A DNA stretch of 64,000 bases, taken from contig CAYWSJ010000001.1 in NCBI GenBank assembly GCA_964461045.1, positions 1 through 64,000 of the forward strand, read 5' to 3'. The position numbers and the translations under genes were made by a program. Shown piece after piece: positions 36,001-44,483 of this stretch. Under the pieces are notes generated by a model, which ran no database searches, was not told the DNA's origin, and saw nothing but the letters and a program-made list of their open reading frames with translations. This stretch comes from JAGXLC01 sp964461045. Its GTDB lineage: Bacteria; Bacteroidota; Bacteroidia; Bacteroidales; UBA12077. Numbering within the stretch: the first letter of the stretch is position 1; every line of letters starts with the position of its first letter.

Positions 36001-36348
36001 AATATCCAGATCATTAAAAACAAGGTTACTACAACTAGTAACACGAACCACCTTTGTCTCGATTCTTGGAAGATCCCCTGTTCCATAAGCACCAAAAGTG
36101 GTATTTTCAAGATTTGATATCTCGGTTATTAAATCTTCTTGTAGTACTGTACCTCGTTTAAGCAGGTAAGTTGTGTTGTCCTGAAAGTTCAACCCTTCCC
36201 AGTGATCGTAGGGATGGGCCTCGGAGCCATCCTGCTCCGGATCTGCTGTGTTTGTTGGGTCAATATAAATAGTGTTTTGCCCATAGGCCGCTACACTTAC
36301 AAATCCCAACAACACAATCCAAAATAAGCTTTGTTTAAATAATTTCAT
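33007..36348 (-). CDS. T9SS-exported beta-helix protein with six PKD-like repeats
   Basis: A 1113-residue secreted protein. The ATG at 36348 is chosen because it starts the signal peptide (MKLFKQSLFWIVLLGFVSVA, cleaved near AYGQ) and has AGGGAA just before it; the longer frame to 36387 adds 13 unlikely residues. Residues about 25-440 form a right-handed beta-helix. Six tandem Ig-like (PKD/REJ-type) domains of about 94 residues follow, each with the LDGSxSYDPDGDSxxFxWxAP block and a VSDGxLxSxPDSVxVxI end. The last about 80 residues are a clear T9SS type A sorting domain: FVLFPNPTHGELKVRY, ISIYSIEGK and GMYILSIQ...KQFIKR. It is probably anchored on the outer surface, as a structural protein or enzyme acting on the nearby polysaccharide. 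Confidence 0.88.
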   Translation of the reverse strand: MKLFKQSLFWIVLLGFVSVAAYGQNTIYIDPTNTADPEQDGSEAHPYDHWEGLNFQDNTTYLLKRGTVLQEDLITEISNLENTTFGAYGTGDLPRIETKVVRVTSCSNLVFNDLDILSDGKHVMEFRNEGKSYDVEINNCEIHSPPTWETGDYNFGISAGVDGLKITDTEIYNIYLDGLYFDHANNIVIEDSYIHDINQAYHDDPDGAPGDGIQFNDTDSIFVRNTVIDRTNSGKKFGIIVINPSDDVNVETVVMEDNTFIGPGIHDHGGAGVFFGVPTVTFRRNIVKDAPIGVYSHASDIVLNNNHFINNTTGINVAGNTAEIYNNVFYGNSTAVDLWGNPSSIKNNIVYLTDGSQIGFYGSSDDMSHNLQNVSSSTNSSFDAGIIADPQFVSPADHNFHLQVSSPAIDNGTDVGITYDFDSNLIPCNGIPDIGAFEYQGNCSGGTNHSPVADAGQNIVIDEGEQAVLDGSGSYDPDGDSLSFMWDTPSIINLSDPSAEQPVLNAPEVNSDTTLNVTLEVSDGELTSEPDGVLVTINNLGTGNSRPVAITGPDQEVSENEQVQLDGSDSYDPDQDSLLFTWDAPGFITLSDPNAEMPTFIAPSTEADTTFFIVLTVSDGDLVSNPDSVNITITNQTGNSRPVAEAGYHEVLYETQTGNLDGGNSYDPDGDNIEYMWQAPDFITLSDTSAVQPSFEAPSVDEDTLLTVYLRVSDGELISEPDSVYVKIKNQDQNSRPVADAGEDQSRDEMNNVTLDGSESYDPDGDSIEFMWDEPNNISLSDPGTAQPSFTAPEVDEDTTLLVVLRVSDGDLISEPDSVYITILNQNDNFQPIAEAGYHEVLYETQTGILDGSNSYDPDGESINYYWDAPDFITLSDPYAAQPMFEAPPVSEDTVLTVYLRVGDGDLLSEPDSVYVKIKTKDQNSRPVAIAGENQEVDGSQKVYLDGSESYDPDGDSIEFIWNAPEEIDLSDATAVSPYFYAPEFETDTTLYIKLKVSDGDLISKEDSVEIRIYAMATSIDDGDFNEKVSFVLFPNPTHGELKVRYASDIDLKDLRISIYSIEGKQMSEKFVGGRITDGQLLRLNANKLPNGMYILSIQHQGEILYSKQFIKR
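33310..35012 (-). repeat. Array of six about 284-bp PKD-like coding repeats
   Basis: Six in-frame units. Units 3 and 5 share AEAGYHEVLYETQTG, whereas units 4 and 6 share the SRPVAxAGExQ type, which suggests duplication of a two-domain block. Confidence 0.8.
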
Positions 36349-36989
36349 ACTATTCCCTTCTTTTTTTTTAACATAAAAATTCCCCAATCCTCATAACTAT
36401 GAGAATGCATTGCATTTTTTCTTTCACTAAAACATAAAATTTGTGGGGATCCCCAGATGGTCAGTGCCTCATCTGAGCTTAATCTTCATGATTTTAACAA
36501 ATGAGATTAATGCTTTTTAATCGGTTGTAATTTGTAGAACTAATTTTGCAAAATTTAGATCTGAATTTTTGATTAAATATTCTATGCAAATATACGGGAA
36601 AGAGTTTTAAATGTTACCACTTTTTTGCAAAAAAATATTGGCTATAATATATTAATATACAGAACAATACGACTGTCAAAAAGTCACATTTCAGGAACCG
36701 CTTATTTCATAGCGAATTCATTGTGAGTATGTTATGTAACAACCATTAATTCAGTGTTCTGGAAGTTTTCTTCAATATAACTTCCCGATTTTCAATCTTT
36801 AATCATATAATTTTCCTTATCTGAAAGGCAAAAGATGATGATGGGTCTTTTAAATCGTCTATTTTAGGAGGGTTTCCCGATTTTTGTTTTGTTTGTCCTG
36901 ATTTTTTATAAACAAACCACATTTTTTGACGAATAAATAATAGAAAAACACTCCCAAATAACTATACCAATTAATTTTTTTTATAACTT
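36349..36989. other. Divergent intergenic region
   Basis: There are 641 bases between the leftward beta-helix gene and the rightward glycosyltransferase cluster. They are AT-rich, with no gene and no strong repeat. Promoters for both directions are expected. One TATATTTG-like -7 box reads leftward at about 36586-36593, but I found no -33 partner at a good distance. Confidence 0.4.
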
Positions 36990-37802
36990 ATGTCTGGATT
37001 AAAAATGCTTTTAATGAGACGAGTAGGCTTGTTTAGATATCATAGTAATCCTGACATTTGCAGGAACAGACTGAAATTATTTAGCCAGTTAAATCCTGAT
37101 ATTGAAGTATATGGTCTGTATGGTGGTAAAGAGGAAGATTTTTCTTTTTATGATGCTTACTTAAAAGACTTTCTTGGGGGGAATTATTGCCTCAGGGATA
37201 AAACATATATCTGGAAATGGAAAAATGGAGATCTCTCAATTCGTGAATGGTACAAAAATTATGGTAAACATAAGAAATTTGATGTGGTTCATATATTGGA
37301 GTGGGACTTGGTTATAATGGGTAAACTTGATGAATTGTATTCTCATATACCTCCTGATTCTCTAGGGGTTACAGGATTAACGCCTCTTGTCTCCATTGAA
37401 AAAGAATGGTTCTGGACACGTGACACAAAACAAAAAGCAGAGTGGAAAGTGCTTAAAGAGCATGTAAGAAAATTTAATGGATTCAGTGGACCCTATTTCG
37501 CTTCGGTTGCCCCGGGATTATCTATTCCAAGAAGTTTTCTTGAGCAATATAGCGAGATGCCGGTTCCTGATCTTTGTAATGATGAACTGAGACTTCCACT
37601 TTATGCAAAAGCTCTTGATTTTGAAATTTATGATACAGGATTTTTTAAAAAATGGTTTTCAAAAACAGAAAAGCAATATTTTAATTGCAATGAGTTTGCA
37701 ATAAAAGAAAAAAAGCTCCTTAAAGAATTGAAGAAGAAGAAAGGCAGACGCGTTTTTCATCCTTTCAGAGAAGAATTGAATATGGAATTAATTAGTAAAT
37801 AA
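36990..37802 (+). CDS. Putative glycosyltransferase of the polysaccharide cluster
   Basis: The 270-residue cytosolic protein has an alternating alpha/beta N-terminal half and a central acidic block DVVHILEWDLVIMG (about residues 97-110) that could be the nucleotide-sugar/metal-binding motif of a GT-A fold. The block NDELRLPLYAKAL further on resembles the acceptor side of such enzymes. I cannot assign a named family. It opens a rightward run of eight genes (36990-44377), and the pyruvyltransferase-like gene starts 13 bp after it. A plausible role is adding one sugar of the repeat unit. Starts at internal ATG codons (residues 6 or 9) are possible. Confidence 0.55.
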   Translation: MSGLKMLLMRRVGLFRYHSNPDICRNRLKLFSQLNPDIEVYGLYGGKEEDFSFYDAYLKDFLGGNYCLRDKTYIWKWKNGDLSIREWYKNYGKHKKFDVVHILEWDLVIMGKLDELYSHIPPDSLGVTGLTPLVSIEKEWFWTRDTKQKAEWKVLKEHVRKFNGFSGPYFASVAPGLSIPRSFLEQYSEMPVPDLCNDELRLPLYAKALDFEIYDTGFFKKWFSKTEKQYFNCNEFAIKEKKLLKELKKKKGRRVFHPFREELNMELISK

Positions 37803-37815
37803 TGAGTTTATTATT

Positions 37816-38739
37816 ATGGTACTGAGATACTATGATACAACTAAAAATTTTGGTGACTTATTGAACCCATTAATTTTTAGCCATTATCTTCCGGAGTTTT
37901 TCGATGGAAACCCGAAAACAATTTTCCTGGGGATTGGAACAATATTGGGGCTTTTAAAAGGCAATAAAGATACGAACAGGATATTAGTCTTTAGCTCAGG
38001 CTACGCACCTGATGACAAAAAAATGTACGGGGAACCGCCCGTTCTGGATGAAAAATATGAATTCTACTGTGTTAGAGGTCCTTTAACAGCCAAAGCACTG
38101 AAGCTGGATCCTGCATTGGCTATTTCAGACGGTGCTCTGCTACTCAAGAATATGCCATTTATGCCAGTTGAAAAAGAATTCGAATGTGCCTATATGCCTC
38201 ATCATGTTACAGAGGGTATATTTGAGGGATGGAAAAAGCTCATGCTTTTAGATGGTATTCATTATATCAGTCCGCAGGGAGACCCGATTTCAATAATTGA
38301 ACAGATACGTAAAAGTAAGTTACTAATTACTGAAGCTATGCATGGAGCTATTGTTGCTGATGTATTCAGGGTTCCATGGATTCCAGTAAAATCTTCTGCA
38401 CATATTAATCAGTTTAAATGGGATGATTGGGCTATGTCCTTGGGGCTGGAATTTTCCTTACATCCTCTGAAATCATTATTTGGTGATAGGATAATTCGTA
38501 AAATGCTGGCTGAAAAGTTTAAACTAACAAAATACCAACCGGTTAATTACGTCGCTTCTGAAGTCTATAAAGCAACTCGGCAAAAGAAAAGAAAAAAAGC
38601 AGTACTTAAAGAACTTAGAACTTTAAGAACCGGAAAGTATTACCTGAGTGATGAAAAAGTATTAGATAAAAAAATAGCGCAACTCACAGAAAAATTAAAA
38701 ATGATCAATGAAATATACAGTGATAGGCTGGCATATTGA
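37816..38739 (+). CDS. Polysaccharide pyruvyl transferase family protein
   Basis: A 307-residue protein of the PF04230 family, which adds ketal-linked pyruvate from phosphoenolpyruvate to sugars of exported polymers. Visible are the N-terminal TKNFGDLLNPLIFSHYL, the central VRGPLTAKAL and ISDGALLL, and the C-terminal ITEAMHGAIVADVFRVPWIP, the region that holds the conserved His. The N-terminal GD motif and the MHG motif are the family hallmarks. The 3' end adds a charged, helical tail. It lies 13 bp after the putative glycosyltransferase and 30 bp before a GT4 gene. Exact acceptor unknown. Confidence 0.85.
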   Translation: MVLRYYDTTKNFGDLLNPLIFSHYLPEFFDGNPKTIFLGIGTILGLLKGNKDTNRILVFSSGYAPDDKKMYGEPPVLDEKYEFYCVRGPLTAKALKLDPALAISDGALLLKNMPFMPVEKEFECAYMPHHVTEGIFEGWKKLMLLDGIHYISPQGDPISIIEQIRKSKLLITEAMHGAIVADVFRVPWIPVKSSAHINQFKWDDWAMSLGLEFSLHPLKSLFGDRIIRKMLAEKFKLTKYQPVNYVASEVYKATRQKKRKKAVLKELRTLRTGKYYLSDEKVLDKKIAQLTEKLKMINEIYSDRLAY

Positions 38740-38769
38740 ATGATTTGAATAATCATTAATCCAAACAAG

Positions 38770-39924
38770 ATGAAAATAGCATATATCTCTGTTCAGGATT
38801 CAACCAATGTACGAAGTTTTTCGGGTACAGGTTATTTTATTCCCCGGTCCCTTAAAATGAATGGAGCAGAAATTAATTACATCGGGAACTTAAAGACACA
38901 ACCCTATCTTACTGAAAAGTTTAAAGAAATTTATTACAGATATATTCCGGGAAAAACATATTGGTTTAATCGCAATCCTCGTGTTCTGAAAAATTATGCA
39001 CGGCAAATAAATAAAAGTCTTAATGGTATAAATCCTGATGTTATTTTGAGTTTTTCCGGCCAGCCTCTGGCTCTGCTGAAAACTGACAAACCGATTGTCT
39101 TATGGGCCGATGCTGTCTTTGAAGATATAATTGATTTTTATCCGGAATTTACAGATATGGCAAAGGTTACAATAAAACACGGCCATAAAATGGAAAAGGA
39201 AGCACTTGATCGTTGTGCTCATATCGTTTATTCTTCTGACTGGGCAGCAAAAGGAGCGATACAATACTATAATATTCCTCCCGAAAAGGTTTCTGTTATT
39301 ACTTATGGTGCGAATATCGAAACAAATTGGGATCAGGAGACTGTGGATGAAAAAATTAAGAAAAAGACGAATGAGCAGTGTAACTTGCTATTTGTAGGGG
39401 TTCACTGGTACAGAAAAGGAGGAGATAAAGCCCTTGAAGTGGCAAAGGAGTTGCATTCCCAAGGCATGCCTGTTAAGCTTGATATTCTTGGTTGCAGACC
39501 AGACAATGAGAATCAATTGCCTTCTTATGTTAAAGTGCATGGTTTTATCAGCAAAGAGACAGAGAAAGGTAAGACCATTATTCATCAACTGATCAGCAAT
39601 GCTCATTTTCTTATTTTACCAACTTTAGCAGATTGTACACCAATTGTCTTTGCAGAATTCAATTCATACGGAATTCCATGTTTAACAACAAAAGTAGGCG
39701 GAATCCCGACATTGATTAAAAATGAGGTCAATGGAAAGTTATTCGATAAAAAAGCACCGGCAACTGAATATGCAGAGTACATTAAATCTTTGTTTACGAA
39801 TTATGACAACTATAAAACCCTGGCTCAAAAATCATATAATGAATACAAAACACGTCTTAACTGGAATGCCTCCGGAAAGAAAATGATGGGTGTATTAAAA
39901 AATGTAGTTAATGGAAAATCATGA
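38770..39924 (+). CDS. Glycosyltransferase family 4
   Basis: The 384-residue enzyme has the GT-B two-domain arrangement. The C-terminal domain starts near residue 203 with NLLFVGVHWYRKGGDKALEV and contains the nucleotide-sugar site LILPTLADCTPIVFAEFNSY GIPCLTTKVGGIPTLI (split here; about residues 280-315), the usual E-x7-E-like region of GT4 retaining transferases. It probably adds an internal sugar from a nucleotide donor at the cytoplasmic side. Its last four bases overlap the start of the following GT2 gene (ATGA), so the pair is translationally coupled. Confidence 0.9.
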   Translation: MKIAYISVQDSTNVRSFSGTGYFIPRSLKMNGAEINYIGNLKTQPYLTEKFKEIYYRYIPGKTYWFNRNPRVLKNYARQINKSLNGINPDVILSFSGQPLALLKTDKPIVLWADAVFEDIIDFYPEFTDMAKVTIKHGHKMEKEALDRCAHIVYSSDWAAKGAIQYYNIPPEKVSVITYGANIETNWDQETVDEKIKKKTNEQCNLLFVGVHWYRKGGDKALEVAKELHSQGMPVKLDILGCRPDNENQLPSYVKVHGFISKETEKGKTIIHQLISNAHFLILPTLADCTPIVFAEFNSYGIPCLTTKVGGIPTLIKNEVNGKLFDKKAPATEYAEYIKSLFTNYDNYKTLAQKSYNEYKTRLNWNASGKKMMGVLKNVVNGKS

Positions 39925-40832
39925 CTAGCTCTGTAGCCATATTGATACCTGTTCATAATAAGCTTCACCTTACAAAGGAGTGTCTTCAGGGATTGCAAAA
40001 CCTTATTAATGAGGTAAATTTTAAAGATAGTGTGAATTATTCAATTGTTCTTATTGATGATGGTTCTGAAGATGGAACTGAACAATGGGTGAAAAAAAAA
40101 TTTCACGATATTCATCTATTGAAAGGAGATGGAAATTTATGGTGGAGTGGAGGTGTTAATGCAGGAGCTAAATATGCCTTTGAAGAAAAGAATTTTAATT
40201 ATGTATTGCTTTGGAATAACGACATTACTCCTGACAAAGGTTATTTCAGTAATTTAAGCCGGATTATCCTTGAGGGTGACGAAGAAACAATCGCTGGCTC
40301 AAAAATTTGTGATCTGGAGGATCATAATAAAATATGGTCGATGGGTGGAGTATTTAACCCGGTTAATGGTGAAAATTATATGATTGGAATTGATAAAGAA
40401 GTTGATAATCATAACTTTCAGTATTTTGAGCCCGACTGGCTGACAGGAATGGGTACACTAATACCGAGGAATGTACCAGAAAAAATTGGATATCTGAATG
40501 AAAATGATTTCCCCCAGTACTTTGGAGATACTGATTATACCTACCGGGCAAAGCTGGCAGGTTTTAAGCTCAAGGTTTTTCCGCAGCTGGTTATTTTTAA
40601 CAATACTGCTAATACAGGCATTGTGCATGGGGGTAATTTCTTCCAATTAATTCGTACTCTTTACAGCACACGTTCTAAGTATAATTTTAAGAAAGAGTGG
40701 AAGTTCTATAGAATGTATGCAGAATCTCGTAAAGCATACAAGCAGCTGTTTATTAAATATTTCCGATATATTGGTGGTTACTTTAAATGGAGCTTTTTAA
40801 ATCTTTTCGGATTGAAAAAATCGGTTCGCTGA
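39921..40832 (+). CDS. Glycosyltransferase family 2
   Basis: A 303-residue GT-A enzyme. The start AILIPVHNKLHLTKECLQGL, the nucleotide-binding IVLIDDGSEDGTEQWV (about residues 42-57), the metal-binding LLWNNDITPDKG (about 95-106) and the later DTDYTYRAKLAG block are standard for inverting GT2 transferases, and the WNND variant is common in the rhamnosyltransferase-like branch. The ATG overlaps the stop of the preceding GT4 gene by 4 bp. A basic C terminus suggests weak membrane contact. Confidence 0.9.
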   Translation: MTSSVAILIPVHNKLHLTKECLQGLQNLINEVNFKDSVNYSIVLIDDGSEDGTEQWVKKKFHDIHLLKGDGNLWWSGGVNAGAKYAFEEKNFNYVLLWNNDITPDKGYFSNLSRIILEGDEETIAGSKICDLEDHNKIWSMGGVFNPVNGENYMIGIDKEVDNHNFQYFEPDWLTGMGTLIPRNVPEKIGYLNENDFPQYFGDTDYTYRAKLAGFKLKVFPQLVIFNNTANTGIVHGGNFFQLIRTLYSTRSKYNFKKEWKFYRMYAESRKAYKQLFIKYFRYIGGYFKWSFLNLFGLKKSVR

Positions 40833-40903
40833 TTTTTTTTAGTATCTGAAATTTGACCTGTGAAGTCTGCAAGATTTAGAATTTAAAAGAAAATCAAGAT
40901 TGT

Positions 40904-41929
40904 ATGAGAAACAACAGAATGTACATTTATCCTCTGTCTGCCAGGTTTGAAGAAAAACTGAATAACCCCTATATTAAAGATGTCATAAGTTCTATAGAAA
41001 ATTACTTTTTTTGCGTGAATAAGCAGAGTCCTTCTGCTGTTGGTTTTTTTAATGTTGTTCGCTATTTCTTTAGAACAAGGTATTACCACCTAAACTGGAT
41101 TGAAGATCTGCCGGATAAAAAAGGAGGTCTACTACAGTCTCTGTTTCTATTGCTCATAATTCAGATAATGCGGGTCACAGGCAAAAAAATTATCTGGACT
41201 GCACACAACAAAATCAGCCATTACCAGAAGAATCTTTGGATCAAGAAAATGTTAATGAGTGTTTTGGCCAGGAAAAGCCACTACATAATTACGCATAGCC
41301 ATGAGGGTGTTGAGTATGTAAAACGATTAAATAAAAACAAAAATACGGTGAAAGTGATATATATTCCGCATCCTGTCAAAAATAAAATACATACGAATTC
41401 CGTGGAATTAACCAACGATATAATCATTTGGGGAAACATAGCGCATTACAAAGGAATTCATCTTTTCCTGCAACACTTAATAGAGAACGGGTTACAGAAA
41501 AAATATAAAATAATAATCGCGGGAAGGTTTACCGAACCTGCTTATGAAGAGGTGCTTAAAAAATACCTTTCAGGGAATATTACACTTATTAACCGGTTTA
41601 TTCAAAAAAAAGAACTTGAAAAACTTATAAAAACGTCACGAATTGTTTTGTTTACCTACCAGCAGGAATATGTGCTAAGCTCTGGCGCTCTTATGGATTC
41701 TCTTGGTTATGGCAAAAATGTGATTGGTCCGGACATTGGTGCATTTAAAGATTTACAGGAAGAGGGATTGGTGACAACCTATGCCGATCTTAACGATTTG
41801 ATTGAAAAAATTGATAAATGCCTCGGATCATCAGGAAAAACAAGCAGAGAAAAGTTGAAAAATTTTATTGACAAAAACAGTTGGGAAAATTATGGCTTAC
41901 AGCTTTACAATTGGTTAAATCAGCGTTAA
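40904..41929 (+). CDS. Glycosyltransferase (GT4-like, GT-B fold)
   Basis: The 341-residue protein has an N-terminal domain with IWTAHNKISHYQ (about residues 98-109; the HN motif is frequent in this group) and YIITHSHEGVEYVKRL. A C-terminal GT-B domain carries DIIIWGNIAHYKGIHLFLQH (about 176-195), IIAGRF and the donor-site stretch YVLSSGALMDSLGYGKNVIG, where the normally conserved second Glu of GT4 is not obvious. It resembles glucuronosyl/mannosyl transferases of EPS clusters. Two bases separate it from the next GT2 gene, so it is in the same operon; 71 bp precede it. Confidence 0.82.
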   Translation: MRNNRMYIYPLSARFEEKLNNPYIKDVISSIENYFFCVNKQSPSAVGFFNVVRYFFRTRYYHLNWIEDLPDKKGGLLQSLFLLLIIQIMRVTGKKIIWTAHNKISHYQKNLWIKKMLMSVLARKSHYIITHSHEGVEYVKRLNKNKNTVKVIYIPHPVKNKIHTNSVELTNDIIIWGNIAHYKGIHLFLQHLIENGLQKKYKIIIAGRFTEPAYEEVLKKYLSGNITLINRFIQKKELEKLIKTSRIVLFTYQQEYVLSSGALMDSLGYGKNVIGPDIGAFKDLQEEGLVTTYADLNDLIEKIDKCLGSSGKTSREKLKNFIDKNSWENYGLQLYNWLNQR

Positions 41930-41930
41930 A

Positions 41931-42827
41931 ATGAAATACGCCGTTATCATACCTGCAAAGAATGAAGAGAACGATCTTCCCGTTGCTCTTAATTCTATTA
42001 TCAGTCAAACACTGTCACCTGTTTGCATTTTGGTGGTTGATGACCATTCAACGGACGGCACGGCAAAGGTTGTTCGTTCTTTTATGGATAAATATCCTTT
42101 TGTAGAATATTTGTTTCATGACGAAAATCACCAATATAATCTTGGTTCACCGGTTGTAAAGGCTTTTCATAAGGGAGAAGAGTTTTTGTTGCGTAAAAAA
42201 TATTCATTTGATTACCTGGTTAAAATTGATGCCGACGTAAGCTTTTCGCCAGAAATATTTGAAGAAACATGGAAGTTTATTAAAAAACAGGATACCTCAT
42301 GTGGAATTGTTTCAAATGTCCCTTATTTTAACGTAAACGGTAAGAAAAAATACAGAAACAGCCCTGAATGGCATACCAATGGCTCTTTTAAAGTTTATAG
42401 TCTCCGTTGCCTGAATGAAATTGGAGGACTGAAAAAAGAATTGGGATGGGATTGTGCAGACAACATAATGGCCATGGAAAAAAACTGGCAAACGTTTGTT
42501 ATACCCTATTTAAATCACGAATTAATAAGACCGATAGGCAGATTCTCCCGGAAAAGGGGAGCTAAAAGACAGGGAATTGGTGCATATAAGCTTAGATATA
42601 GCATTTTGTATGTTTTTTTTAAAGCATTTCATGATATGCTGAACCCGCCCTATGGGATTCTTGGTTTTTGTTATCTCTATGGATACTTCATGGCTTTATT
42701 GAAAAGAGAAAAAAAAACATTGACAAAGAACCAGGGTAGTCTTCTGCGCAGATTATTATGGAAAAGTTTTTTTAACAGGTTGCAGAAAAGAGAGTTTTTG
42801 CTTTTGCAAAAAGAAAATGAAAAATAA
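41931..42827 (+). CDS. Glycosyltransferase family 2
   Basis: A 298-residue GT-A enzyme that starts with YAVIIPAKNEENDLPVALNS and has ILVVDDHSTDGTAKVV (about residues 33-48) and the metal-binding KIDADVSFSP (about 98-107). The acceptor-side GWDCADNIMAMEKNW is present. The C-terminal 70 residues include a hydrophobic stretch (PYGILGFCYLYGYFMALL) that may touch the membrane. It begins one base after the stop of the preceding glycosyltransferase. Confidence 0.88.
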   Translation: MKYAVIIPAKNEENDLPVALNSIISQTLSPVCILVVDDHSTDGTAKVVRSFMDKYPFVEYLFHDENHQYNLGSPVVKAFHKGEEFLLRKKYSFDYLVKIDADVSFSPEIFEETWKFIKKQDTSCGIVSNVPYFNVNGKKKYRNSPEWHTNGSFKVYSLRCLNEIGGLKKELGWDCADNIMAMEKNWQTFVIPYLNHELIRPIGRFSRKRGAKRQGIGAYKLRYSILYVFFKAFHDMLNPPYGILGFCYLYGYFMALLKREKKTLTKNQGSLLRRLLWKSFFNRLQKREFLLLQKENEK

Positions 42828-42895
42828 TGGCGGTTGGAATAAAAAGGAAATCAAAACATGCACAAACCCTAATTTAAACTTGAAAATACAATTCC

Positions 42896-43630
42896 ATGGA
42901 GTTGATGGGTATTAAATACGATAATTTGACAACCAGTGAGGCTCTTAAAAAACTGGAAGAATTCCTGGATAATGAGAAAAAAACCAATGTGTTTTTCTTA
43001 AATATCGACTGTCTCTACCATGCCAGGAAAGACAAGGAATATTCAGAAATACTCAGAAAAAAAACTGGTCTTGTTCTTGGTGATGGACTAGGTCTGAAAA
43101 TATTATCCTTTTTTTACGGAGAAAAGATGAAGGAAAATCTTAATGGTACGGATTTTTCCCCTAAACTCATGTGTACGGCTGCCCAAAAAGGTAAATCCGT
43201 TTTCCTCCTGGGTGGACAAGACGGTGTTGCTGAAAACGCAGCAAAAAAATTTGCATCAACAACCAAAGTGCAAATTGCAGGCACAAATAATGGATATTTT
43301 GGCAATGTTAACCAGGTAATAGACAGAATAAATCGTTCTGAGGCCGATATACTTTTTGTGGGTTTTGGTGTGCCAAAGCAGGAAAAATGGATTGTTGAAA
43401 ACAGGAAAATGTTAAATCCTACGCTCTGTATTGGAGTAGGAGGGCTTTTTGATTACAACTCCGGGAGAATAAAACGAGCTCCCAAATTTATCAGAACAAT
43501 GCACATGGAATGGATCTGGCGCATACTGATGGAGCCCCGCAGACTTTTTACCCGATATTTTGTCCATGATATTCCATTGTTGTTTTACTTTATTTTGAAT
43601 AAGCGGGGCTTGAAAAAAATGAAATCCTGA
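42896..43630 (+). CDS. WecG/TagA/CpsF family glycosyltransferase (GT26)
   Basis: A 244-residue protein of the GT26 family. It transfers N-acetylmannosamine or a related sugar to a lipid-linked intermediate. Signatures: FFLNIDCLYHARKDKEYSEI, VLGDGLGLKILS with the catalytic Asp, NGTDFSPKLM (about residues 82-91), SVFLLGGQDGVAENAAKKFA, the ILFVGFGVPKQEKWI box (about 151-165) and GVGGLFDYNSGRIKRAPKFI. All motifs are intact and the length is normal. The amphipathic C terminus with several Arg is the usual membrane-binding part. A second ATG (42905) could also be the start. Confidence 0.93.
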   Translation: MELMGIKYDNLTTSEALKKLEEFLDNEKKTNVFFLNIDCLYHARKDKEYSEILRKKTGLVLGDGLGLKILSFFYGEKMKENLNGTDFSPKLMCTAAQKGKSVFLLGGQDGVAENAAKKFASTTKVQIAGTNNGYFGNVNQVIDRINRSEADILFVGFGVPKQEKWIVENRKMLNPTLCIGVGGLFDYNSGRIKRAPKFIRTMHMEWIWRILMEPRRLFTRYFVHDIPLLFYFILNKRGLKKMKS

Positions 43631-43672
43631 TTAAATAAAACAGAGTCAAAAATATAAATAACAGCAAAATGA

Positions 43673-44377
43673 ATGAATAAAATGGCAAAATTAGCTTATT
43701 TCACAATTGATGACTCCCCTGGAAAATATACAACAAGAAAAGTTGATCTTTTGAAAAAGAAAAAGATCCCGGCTCTCTTCTTTTGCAGAGGTGACTTTAT
43801 GGAAAAAAATCCTGAACCTGTTATCTATGCCTTAAAAAATGGTTTTGTCGCAGGAAATCATGCCTATTCACATACTCCATTCTCAAAATTAACAATTGAT
43901 GAATGCCTGAATGAAATTTTAAAAACGGATCAGATTATTGATGATTTATATGAAAAGGCAAAAGTCAGCCGGGGAAAAAAATATTTCAGGTATCCTTTTG
44001 GAACTAAGGGAAACATAAGGTTTGGAAACCCAATGATATTTCTGAGAGAATTTGATAAAAAGTTTAATGCTGTTGAAAACCATCTGAAACAACTGGGATA
44101 TGAACCTTTGAAAATTGAAAACTTCAGAAAAAGATATCCGGAAGGTTTTATCATGAATGATACGGATACTTTCTGGACGAGGGATATTAAAGAATGGCAG
44201 ATTCGAAAATATAATCTGAAGTTCGATTCCATTGAAAAGCGAATGGATAAATCTTTTTCCTCCCGAAATGGAAATGAAATTATATTGGTTCATGATCATG
44301 AAGAAACCCAGGATTATTTTGAAAGAATAGTAAATAAGCTTATTCTGAAGGGTTTTGAATTCTTGGAAATTAAATAA
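43673..44377 (+). CDS. Polysaccharide deacetylase family protein
   Basis: A 234-residue NodB-homology protein. Motif 1 appears as YFTIDDSPG (Asp13 and Asp14), motif 2 as AGNHAYSHTPFS (His63 and His67 as metal ligands), motif 3 as YFRYPFGTKGN, and a C-terminal ILVHDHEET supplies the His of motif 5. So the metal triad is complete. There is no signal peptide, so it would act in the cytosol, unlike most EPS deacetylases, perhaps on a lipid-linked or nucleotide-linked N-acetyl sugar. An insertion of about 50 residues after motif 3 separates the C-terminal motif. It closes the rightward glycosyltransferase run. ATG codons at 43673 and 43682 are both possible. Confidence 0.85.
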   Translation: MNKMAKLAYFTIDDSPGKYTTRKVDLLKKKKIPALFFCRGDFMEKNPEPVIYALKNGFVAGNHAYSHTPFSKLTIDECLNEILKTDQIIDDLYEKAKVSRGKKYFRYPFGTKGNIRFGNPMIFLREFDKKFNAVENHLKQLGYEPLKIENFRKRYPEGFIMNDTDTFWTRDIKEWQIRKYNLKFDSIEKRMDKSFSSRNGNEIILVHDHEETQDYFERIVNKLILKGFEFLEIK

Positions 44378-44422
44378 CCTGTTGCTTCATTTAAAATCTA
44401 CATAAAACTGGATTTTCTCCCA

Positions 44423-44464
44423 ATAATGTATTATCTTGAAAATTTACTAAACGAGAATAATTCT
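44423..44464. promoter_or_regulatory. Candidate Fur/PerR operator pair
   Basis: ATAAT-GT-ATTAT (44423-44434) and AGAAT-A-ATTCT (44454-44464) lie 20-60 bp before the PerR-like gene. They resemble the core of the PerR box (ATAAT-N-ATTAT) but neither matches it fully, and AT-rich sequence makes chance palindromes common. Confidence 0.35.
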
Positions 44465-44483
44465 TACTTGAAAACTATTCAAC

